Shown here one piece after another: positions 1-5,038 of a stretch of DNA of 6,543 bases. The notes under the pieces were generated by a model. The model searched no databases. It was not told the DNA's origin and worked only from the letters and a program-made list of their open reading frames with translations. Origin of the DNA: Thiofilum sp039797965 (lineage in GTDB: Bacteria; Pseudomonadota; Gammaproteobacteria; Thiotrichales; Thiotrichaceae); the NCBI GenBank assembly GCA_039797965.1, contig JBDKGX010000134.1, positions 1 to 6,543 on the forward strand, read 5' to 3'. The position numbers and the translations under genes are program-made. Each line of letters begins with the position of its first letter. Position 1 is the stretch's first letter.

Positions 1-113
1 CCAGTCTCTTTATCCACTTCGTACTTCACAGGAGAAGCTTGAGCTGGAATTTCAATAATAACGTTCACAGAGTTAGGAACGTCTTTCCCAACGGGTAGAT
101 TATCAATAATCAT
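1..113 (-). CDS. ppa: Inorganic pyrophosphatase, N-terminal part (cut by window edge)
   Basis: Soluble family I inorganic pyrophosphatase, which hydrolyses PPi to two phosphates in the cytoplasm with Mg2+ and pulls biosynthetic reactions forward. About 37 codons are visible on the minus strand. They read M-I-I-D-N-L-P-V-G-K-D-V-P, then N-V-I-I-E-I-P-A, then S-P-V-K-Y-E-V-D-K-E-T-G at the edge. This aligns without gaps to the start of E. coli Ppa (NVPAGKDLP, VVIEIPA, PIKYEIDKESG), including the conserved E-I-P and K-Y-E-hydrophobic-D-K active-site segments. The ATG at 113 gives the same N-terminal length as E. coli, has AAAGG about 10 nt upstream, and lies about 30 nt below a perfect TATAAT. 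An in-frame ATG at 146 overlaps that -10 box and is less likely. The gene is divergent from adk. The C-terminal three quarters are outside the window, so intactness cannot be judged. Confidence 0.93.
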   Translation of the reverse strand, partial: MIIDNLPVGKDVPNSVNVIIEIPAQASPVKYEVDKET

Positions 114-144
114 GAGCGATTTACCTTTCGTTAAAACCGCACGC

Positions 145-150
145 ATTATA
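145..150 (-). promoter_or_regulatory. Candidate -10 element for ppa
   Basis: A perfect TATAAT on the minus strand (150 down to 145) would start transcription near 138 and leave a leader of about 25 nt before the ppa ATG at 113. At 16-18 nt spacing the -35 positions (such as TGTGCG) match TTGACA poorly. A G at the -14 position is present, but the full TGn extension is not aligned. The promoter call therefore rests on the -10 box and its placement. Confidence 0.5.
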
Positions 151-179
151 GCCATTAATTGATGCAGCGCACACCATAC

Positions 180-209
180 TTGCACTGCAACATTCAACTA
201 AGGTATAAG
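180..209 (+). promoter_or_regulatory. Candidate sigma70 promoter for adk
   Basis: TTGCAC at 180-185 (half-match to TTGACA) and TATAAG at 204-209 (5 of 6 to TATAAT) are separated by 18 nt. The predicted start near 216 gives a leader of about 34 nt. That leader carries a good ribosome binding site, AGAGAAAGG (231-239), 10 nt before the adk ATG. The whole ppa-adk gap of 136 nt is accounted for by this promoter, the leader and the opposing ppa promoter. I see no riboswitch-like structure. Confidence 0.45.
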
Positions 210-249
210 TTCCAGACGTGACTTAAGAGCAGAGAAAGGTAGTAAGGTT

Positions 250-897
250 ATGCGCATTGTACTGTTAGGAGCACCAGGATCGGGTAAAGGTACGCAAGCA
301 CAACGCTTGACAGGTATCTATAATATCCCCCAAATTTCTACAGGTGATTTATTACGTGCCGCCGTTAGTGCTGGCACTGAATTAGGTATCAAAGCTAAAG
401 CAGCGATGGATGCAGGTGCACTAGTATCGGATGATATCGTACTGGGCATGATTCGCGAGCGTCTGCAACAAAATGATACCCAAAATGGTTTTATTTTAGA
501 TGGTTTCCCGCGTAATACAGCACAAGCCGAGAGCTTAGACGCACTATTAGCTAATGTGGGACAACCTTTACAATGTGGTCTGTTAATTGATGTAGATTTT
601 GATGTACTACTCAAACGTCTAACAGGTCGTTTATCTTGCAAACAATGCGGAGCAGTATTTAATCGCTACTTCTCTGCCCCTAAAGTAGATGATGTTTGCG
701 ACGTATGCGGAGGTGAACTCTATCATCGTGCAGACGATAATGAAGAAACCATTGGTAACCGCTTAAAAGTATATGAGCAAAATACGGCTCCGCTGATTCA
801 ATACTATGCTGCTCAAAATAAATTGCGCAAAGTAAACGGTGTAGGCGATATGGAAGCAATTACTCAAGCGATCCAATCCGAATTAGCGACTTTATAA
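250..897 (+). CDS. adk: Adenylate kinase, zinc-type lid
   Basis: Cytoplasmic adenylate kinase, which catalyses ATP + AMP to 2 ADP and balances the adenylate pool. At 215 aa it is the standard long-lid bacterial form. Visible motifs are the P-loop GAPGSGKGT (residues 7-15), the AMP-binding start QISTGDLLR (28-36), the family signature FILDGFPRN (81-89), the core arginines R123 and R127, and the lid arginine region GNRL (169-172). The lid carries C130-x2-C133-x16-C150-x2-C153, a four-cysteine structural zinc site. E. coli Adk has a non-cysteine hydrogen-bond network there instead. The ATG at 250 is set by the conserved MRIVLLGAPG start and by AGAGAAAGG 10 nt upstream. The gene ends with tandem stops TAATAA. 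The DUF2058 gene follows after 9 nt, so the two are probably one transcript; ppa lies divergently upstream. Confidence 0.98.
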   Translation: MRIVLLGAPGSGKGTQAQRLTGIYNIPQISTGDLLRAAVSAGTELGIKAKAAMDAGALVSDDIVLGMIRERLQQNDTQNGFILDGFPRNTAQAESLDALLANVGQPLQCGLLIDVDFDVLLKRLTGRLSCKQCGAVFNRYFSAPKVDDVCDVCGGELYHRADDNEETIGNRLKVYEQNTAPLIQYYAAQNKLRKVNGVGDMEAITQAIQSELATL

Positions 898-906
898 TAA
901 ACGATT

Positions 907-1539
907 ATGTCCAACTCTTTACGTGATCAATTACTAAAAGCTGGCTTTGCTACTCAGGCTCAAGTGGATAAAGCTGAGCAGGAAAAACTCCAACGTGCTC
1001 AGCCCAAAAAGCCCCAAGAGCGCTCTGACAAACGTGAGCAGTCTCGTCCCAGCAAACCTCAAGCAACAGCCCCTGCACCAAAGCCTAAAAAGCCAGCACA
1101 AAAGCAGGGTGAAGATTTAGCACAATTTTACAGTGCTAGAGATAAACTCGAGCGCGAGGAAAAACTGGAACAAGAACGCTTGCAACGTGAAGCTAGCGAA
1201 CGTAAAAAGCAAGTACGCCAACAAGTTAAAACCTTGTTAGAAGGTCAAGTGTTGAATAACACCGACGCGGATATTCGCTATAACTTTGTTGTAGGCGAAA
1301 CCATTAAGTACTTGTACGTGACGACTGAGCAGCAAACGCAATTAGCTCAAGGTCAATTAGCTATTACCTTTTTAGAGGGAAAACGCTGTTTGATTAGTTT
1401 AGAGTTGGCACAGCAAATCAAAGCGATTGATCCTGATAAATTGATCGTGATTGCTGATCCCAATGCTGAGTCTGATATCCCATTGGATATCCCCGTTGAG
1501 CCCTCAACGCTCACTGAGACTCAAAGCCAAACGATATAG
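907..1539 (+). CDS. DUF2058 (YaiL-like) family protein
   Basis: Resembles E. coli YaiL (DUF2058 family), whose biochemical role is not established. The 210 aa protein has no signal peptide or membrane segment, so it should be cytoplasmic. Its parts are: a conserved N-terminal S-L-R-D-Q-L-L-K-A-G (residues 4-13); a Lys/Pro/Gln/Arg-rich, probably disordered stretch (31-68); a highly charged helix likely to form a coiled coil (72-112); a compact C-terminal domain with I-R-Y-N-F and I-K-Y-L-Y-V (123-138) and G-K-R-C-L-I (158-163); and an acidic, proline-containing tail. The basic middle region would suit nucleic acid or ribosome contact, but that is inference. ATG 907 is the first start after an in-frame stop at 898. 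There is no Shine-Dalgarno sequence, so coupling to adk 9 nt upstream is likely. The last 36 bp overlap the end of rsmI on the other strand. Confidence 0.85.
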   Translation: MSNSLRDQLLKAGFATQAQVDKAEQEKLQRAQPKKPQERSDKREQSRPSKPQATAPAPKPKKPAQKQGEDLAQFYSARDKLEREEKLEQERLQREASERKKQVRQQVKTLLEGQVLNNTDADIRYNFVVGETIKYLYVTTEQQTQLAQGQLAITFLEGKRCLISLELAQQIKAIDPDKLIVIADPNAESDIPLDIPVEPSTLTETQSQTI

Positions 1540-1553
1540 TTCGTTTTTGGCTT
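1474..1553. repeat. Three consecutive inverted repeats at a convergent gene junction
   Basis: First: GATATCC (1474-1480), loop CATT, GGATATC (1485-1491), a perfect 7-bp stem. Second: CGTTGAG (1494-1500) and CTCAACG (1503-1509), realistically a 6-bp stem with a 4-nt loop. Third: AAGCCAAACGA (1524-1534) and TCGTTTTTGGCTT (1541-1553), with a 2-nt bulge and a loop containing the TAG stop of the DUF2058 gene. None is followed by a run of U on either strand, so this is not a textbook intrinsic terminator. It is nevertheless the only structured sequence where the two transcripts meet, and it may act as an mRNA 3' end barrier. The third repeat also encodes the conserved RsmI tail K-N-E-L-Y-R-L-A-L, so protein constraint explains part of it. 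Confidence 0.5.
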
Positions 1554-2358
1554 GCCCCGTTAAGCGAGCTGCTAATGCGGCAGCTTGTTTAACCGGTAAT
1601 TCTTCTAAAAGTACTTTGAGTACTTGAGTCGCTTCCAGTACTTGGGTATGTTCCTGAGTAGTATCAGTATTACCTGCAACGACAACAACCAACTCACCCC
1701 GTTGTAAGTTTTCATCATCATCGGTTTTTGCTAATAAAGTACTTAATGAACCACGATAAAATGTCTCATACATTTTAGTCATTTCTCGCCCAATAAAAGC
1801 CTCTCGCTCCTGCCCAAAGACCTTAATTAAATCTTCTAAAGTATCCTTAATACGATGACAAGACTCATAAAAGACTAATGTTCTCGTATCCGCTTTTAAG
1901 CCTTCCAGTACTTTAATACGTGCACTAGATTTAGCGGGTAAAAACCCTTCGAAACTAAAACGATCCGTGGGCAGACCTGCTACTGACAAAGCAGTGATAA
2001 CGGCACTCACCCCCGGAACAGGTAAAACACTAAAGCCTGCCTGAGTGACCTCTCGAACCAACTTATATCCTGGATCACTAATCAAAGGTGTGCCTGCATC
2101 ACTGACTAAAGCCAAACTTTGCCCCTGCCCCAAAGCCTCAATCACAGCAGCGACGCGCTGCATCTCATTGAAATCATGTAAGCTAGTTAATGGCTTTTGA
2201 ATACCTAGGTGCGTCAAGAGTTTTTGGGTAACACGAGTATCTTCTGCATAAATCATCTGCACTTGACTCAGTACTTCAGCCGCTCGTGGGGTTAAATCAC
2301 CTAAATGACCAATAGGGGTTGCCACACAATATAAAGTACTCGGTACTACAGTAGTCAT
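1504..2358 (-). CDS. rsmI: 16S rRNA (cytidine1402-2'-O)-methyltransferase RsmI
   Basis: SAM-dependent methylase of the tetrapyrrole-methylase fold that 2'-O-methylates C1402 in the 16S rRNA decoding centre, jointly with RsmH, which methylates N4 of the same base. The 284 aa protein has the usual family length. Motifs in order are ATPIGHLGD (13-21), AEDTR (38-42), HDFNE (61-65), LVSDAGTPLISDPG (84-97, cofactor pocket), PVPGVSA (113-119), FEGFLP (136-141), FYESCHRI (163-170) and GREMTKMYE (190-198). The tail KNELYRLAL is typical. ATG 2358 has AGAGAG about 5 nt upstream. The gene is divergent from lpoA, as in E. coli yraL/yraM. Its last 36 bp lie antisense to the end of the DUF2058 gene. It carries seven of the window's 18 AGTACT hexamers, mostly through Val-Leu pairs written GTA-CTN. 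Confidence 0.97.
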   Translation of the reverse strand: MTTVVPSTLYCVATPIGHLGDLTPRAAEVLSQVQMIYAEDTRVTQKLLTHLGIQKPLTSLHDFNEMQRVAAVIEALGQGQSLALVSDAGTPLISDPGYKLVREVTQAGFSVLPVPGVSAVITALSVAGLPTDRFSFEGFLPAKSSARIKVLEGLKADTRTLVFYESCHRIKDTLEDLIKVFGQEREAFIGREMTKMYETFYRGSLSTLLAKTDDDENLQRGELVVVVAGNTDTTQEHTQVLEATQVLKVLLEELPVKQAAALAARLTGQAKNELYRLALSLSER

Positions 2359-2403
2359 AACACTCTCTTAGGCAAACATTAAGCACAATAGAATAAACAA
2401 TGT

Positions 2404-2449
2404 TATCATGACGGCAAAATTATAAATGGGCTTATTTGGGGTCGCTGTT
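2404..2449. promoter_or_regulatory. Divergent rsmI/lpoA control region with overlapping -10-like boxes
   Basis: The 91-nt gap between the rsmI and lpoA starts holds a perfect TATAAT on the minus strand (2424 down to 2419, towards rsmI) and an overlapping TATAAA on the plus strand (2421-2426, towards lpoA). A second plus-strand candidate is TATCAT (2404-2409). None has a good -35 at 16-18 nt, so the calls are tentative. If TATAAA is used, transcription would start near 2433 and only the ATG at 2450 could serve lpoA. TTTGGGG (2435-2441), 8 nt before that ATG, is a weak ribosome binding site. Confidence 0.35.
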
Positions 2450-4060
2450 ATGTATCAATTATTAAAACAAAGCATACATACGTATGCCTATCCGCTTTTA
2501 GTTTATTCAGCTTTGGCTATGTTGGGGGGTTGTGCATCAGAAGGCACACCTAAAAATACTGTATCAACCGTTGCCCCACCCGCTTACCCTAATCAAACAG
2601 AGAGTAGCCAAGCAACAACACCTATTCAACCAAGACCATTGCCTGCGATTGTCGCACCTGCACCACAAGCTAACTTACGTACCGCCAATCAACTGCTACA
2701 ACAAGGTCGTAAAGTAGAAGCCGCTCAAGCTTATTACCAAGTGGCATTGACCTACTCATCTCCACAGCGTGAGCGAGTGTTATTACAAGCCGCTGAAATT
2801 ACTGCCTCTTTAGGTAATTCGGCATTAACTAACCAGTACTTAGGTCAAACTAATAGTCAGTATATTACGGGAGAAAGTTTAGAGCGCTTACGTTATATCA
2901 AGGCATTATTAGCCTTACAAACGAACAATCCAGTAGGGGCTTTAAATTTATTACCTGATGAGAGTACCGTACGTAGTAGTCCCGCCTTAGCCGAGAAAGT
3001 ACGCCACGTTCGGGTTAAGGCCATGACATTAACGGGCAATAATCAGTCTACTCAAACTACACCTCCCCGCCCACAACTAGCACCTTCCGCAAATAATAAC
3101 GAACCTGTTATTCCAACTAGTACGGATTATATTGCTGTCTTGTTACCTCGCTCGGGTAGTTTAAGTGTACCTGCTAATGAAATCCTTCAAGGTATTCAGA
3201 TAGCACAAGCTCAAACAGGCTCTGACACTCGTATTAAACTTTATGATACGAGTACAGGTGTACTTAACCAATATCGTACCGCAGTAGCAGAAGGGGCTGA
3301 TTTAATCATTGGTCCATTGGATAAGGAAAATGTATTAGAACTACTACGTTCACCTCAAGAATTAACTAAACCTATTCTTGCACTAAACTATTTGGATAAT
3401 AATGCTCGTACACCGAGAGTACTTTATCAGTTTGGGTTATCTCCAGAAGATGAAGCCATTCAGATTGCACAAACTGCTTTGCAGCGCGGTTTAAATCAGG
3501 CTGTAGTGATGGCTCCTGACTCTGCGTGGGGTAATCGTTTAGCTCAAGCCTTCAGTCGTACTTATCAAGCGGGTGGCGGCCAAGTGATTGGCAAGTCAAG
3601 CTACTCAACTAATCCGCAAAGCTATCTCGGCGAAATTCAACGTAATATCGTAAATAGTAACGCACAAATGGTATTTTTAGCAGCATCCCCTACACAAGCG
3701 CGCCTGATTCGTCCACTGCTACAAGCACAAGTAGGATTAATGCCTGTATATGCCACATCACATATTTTCTCAGGACGCCTAGAGCCGAATAAAGATACTG
3801 ATTTAGATGGTATTATTTACACGGAGATCCCTTGGGTACTGGAAAATACTCGCACAGGTACTTTAAATAGCAATCAATATCCACGTCTGTATGCACTGGG
3901 TATTGATGCATTTTTAGTAGCTAAAAACTTACAAAATCTCGTTTATGGCAATCAAGCATTACGTGGTAAAACGGGACAAGTCAGTATGCGTGATCAAAAA
4001 GTTCAACGTTCCTTAGGATTAGCCACCTTTATTAATGGCGAGCCTGCTCCCCTTGAATAA
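2450..4060 (+). CDS. lpoA: Penicillin-binding protein activator LpoA (outer-membrane lipoprotein)
   Basis: Lipoprotein that reaches from the outer membrane through the periplasm to stimulate the peptidoglycan synthase PBP1A. From ATG 2450 it has 536 aa; an in-frame ATG at 2426 would add 8 residues. I prefer 2450 because TTTGGGG lies 8 nt upstream and the signal peptide then has a normal length. Residues below count from 2450. The signal sequence (1-27) ends in the lipobox L-G-G-C with the lipidated Cys at 28; the +2 residue is Ala, consistent with outer-membrane sorting. A Pro/Thr/Gln-rich linker (29-72) precedes a helical TPR-like domain (about 75-195). A second Asn/Thr/Pro-rich linker (196-226) leads to a periplasmic-binding-protein-like domain (about 227-530) starting Y-I-A-V-L-L-P-R-S-G. 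It is shorter than E. coli LpoA (678 aa), mainly in the helical part. It heads the operon, and its end overlaps yraN by 26 nt. Confidence 0.92.
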   Translation: MYQLLKQSIHTYAYPLLVYSALAMLGGCASEGTPKNTVSTVAPPAYPNQTESSQATTPIQPRPLPAIVAPAPQANLRTANQLLQQGRKVEAAQAYYQVALTYSSPQRERVLLQAAEITASLGNSALTNQYLGQTNSQYITGESLERLRYIKALLALQTNNPVGALNLLPDESTVRSSPALAEKVRHVRVKAMTLTGNNQSTQTTPPRPQLAPSANNNEPVIPTSTDYIAVLLPRSGSLSVPANEILQGIQIAQAQTGSDTRIKLYDTSTGVLNQYRTAVAEGADLIIGPLDKENVLELLRSPQELTKPILALNYLDNNARTPRVLYQFGLSPEDEAIQIAQTALQRGLNQAVVMAPDSAWGNRLAQAFSRTYQAGGGQVIGKSSYSTNPQSYLGEIQRNIVNSNAQMVFLAASPTQARLIRPLLQAQVGLMPVYATSHIFSGRLEPNKDTDLDGIIYTEIPWVLENTRTGTLNSNQYPRLYALGIDAFLVAKNLQNLVYGNQALRGKTGQVSMRDQKVQRSLGLATFINGEPAPLE

Positions 4061-4442
4061 AGGTAAAGTACTTGATCTTGCTGCTAAACAAGCCGCCTTT
4101 GCAGCAGGCAAAGCGGCTGAAGATAAGGCATTGGATTACTTACAACAACAAGGTTTACAGTTAATCCAACGTAATTTTCGCTGTAAAGTAGGCGAGATTG
4201 ATTTAATTATGCAGCAAGGCGCTATCGTTGCCTTTGTTGAAGTAAAATATCGTCAGGATAAAACGTTTGGTGGAGCGCTCTTCAGTATTAGTACTCGCCA
4301 ACAACAGCGCATTATTCGGGCAGCTAGTCTTTATCTGGCTCGTTTTGCACCTGACTCTCAAGCACGTTTTGATGTTATTGCAGTTGATAATGACAACTTA
4401 CAATGGCTACCTAATGCTTTTACTGCGGATTACTATTCATGA
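4035..4442 (+). CDS. yraN: YraN/UPF0102 family nuclease-fold protein
   Basis: Small cytoplasmic protein of the UPF0102 family with a restriction-endonuclease-like (PD-(D/E)XK) fold; no cellular role is firmly established. The 135 aa compare with about 131 in E. coli YraN. Seen in the sequence: an N-terminal helix with G-K-A-A-E-D-K-A (25-32), N-F-R-C (47-50), G-E-I-D-L-I (53-58) and F-V-E-V-K-Y-R (67-73). Together these supply E54, D56, E69 and K71, the expected metal-binding and catalytic set, so the active site looks intact. R-F-D-V-I-A-V (111-117) closes the fold. ATG 4035 lies inside lpoA and lacks a ribosome binding site. The 26-nt overlap suggests translational coupling, and the N-terminal length suits the family. 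TTG 4053 is a possible but less likely start. Its TGA overlaps the next ATG (ATGA). Confidence 0.93.
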   Translation: MASLLPLNKGKVLDLAAKQAAFAAGKAAEDKALDYLQQQGLQLIQRNFRCKVGEIDLIMQQGAIVAFVEVKYRQDKTFGGALFSISTRQQQRIIRAASLYLARFAPDSQARFDVIAVDNDNLQWLPNAFTADYYS

Positions 4443-5038
4443 CCAATCAACTTCAAACCCGTATTCACCACCACTTCCAAACTAGCATTGAAACCAAACA
4501 ACGGGCTTTGGAAGTACTTGCCCAGCCCATTGAGCAAGCGGCACAAGCTATGCTGGAATGTCTCAAAAGTGGTGGAAAAATTATGAGCTGTGGCAATGGT
4601 GGCTCAGCTGGGGATGCGCAACATTTTTCCTCGGAGCTGATTAACCGTTTTGAGCAAGAGCGCCAAGGTTTAGCCGCGATTGCGTTGACTACAGATACCT
4701 CGACTTTAACTTCTATTGCAAATGACTATTCTTATGAGCGCATTTTTGCACGCCAAGTAGAAGCCTTAGGTCGTAACGGTGATGTACTGCTTGCTATCTC
4801 CACTAGTGGTAATTCGACTAATGTTAATTTAGCCATCCAAGCTGCGCACGAAAGGGGTATTAAAGTAGTCGCCTTTACAGGTAAAAATGGTGGTAAATTA
4901 CGACCTTTACTACAAAACGATGATATTGAGCTATGTGTGCCCAGCAATACGACAGCGCGTATTCAAGAGGTACATTTAGTACTCATTCACTGTTTATGTG
5001 ATTTGATTGATTACCAATTATTAGCAAGCCCCCAATGA
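4439..5038 (+). CDS. gmhA: SIS-domain phosphoheptose isomerase (GmhA/DiaA family)
   Basis: SIS-domain protein of 199 aa. GmhA converts sedoheptulose 7-phosphate to D-glycero-manno-heptose 7-phosphate for LPS core heptose; the paralogue DiaA binds DnaA and times replication initiation. The protein resembles the gmhA-annotated pseudomonad protein at this locus more than E. coli DiaA. Motifs are CGNGGSAGDAQHFSSEL (51-67), ALTTDTSTLTSIANDYSYE (82-100), the phosphosugar loop STSGNS (121-126) and ARIQEVHLVLIHCLCDLID (173-191). H62, E66, Q176 and H184 match the metal and catalytic positions of characterised GmhA enzymes, whereas E. coli DiaA lacks the equivalent of E66 (A-A-S-M). Isomerase activity is therefore plausible. 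A DnaA-related role cannot be excluded, since the position next to yraN is that of diaA. The start overlaps the yraN stop by 4 nt, and the stop overlaps the argA start by 4 nt. Confidence 0.9.
   Translation: MTNQLQTRIHHHFQTSIETKQRALEVLAQPIEQAAQAMLECLKSGGKIMSCGNGGSAGDAQHFSSELINRFEQERQGLAAIALTTDTSTLTSIANDYSYERIFARQVEALGRNGDVLLAISTSGNSTNVNLAIQAAHERGIKVVAFTGKNGGKLRPLLQNDDIELCVPSNTTARIQEVHLVLIHCLCDLIDYQLLASPQ

Noticed and set aside
114..146. Longer ppa start at ATG 146
   Set aside because: It would add 11 residues not found in E. coli Ppa, overlaps the TATAAT box and lacks a better ribosome binding site than ATG 113.
318..641. Minus-strand open frame inside adk
   Set aside because: It is antisense to a fully conserved adenylate kinase, shows no recognisable motif and is Ser/Arg/Pro-rich as expected for a shadow frame.
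2426..2449. Upstream lpoA start at ATG 2426
   Set aside because: No Shine-Dalgarno sequence precedes it, it overlaps the TATAAA box, and the start at 2450 gives a more typical lipoprotein signal length. It stays a possible alternative.
2532..2717. Small plus-strand frame inside lpoA
   Set aside because: It lies out of frame in the linker-coding part of lpoA, and its His/Leu/Gln-rich composition only reflects the other frame.
4267..4485. Plus-strand frame across the yraN-gmhA junction
   Set aside because: Both overlapped genes are conserved in another frame, and the protein has no family resemblance.
4732..4947. Minus-strand frame inside the SIS isomerase gene
   Set aside because: Antisense shadow of conserved SIS motifs with no ribosome binding site or known domain.
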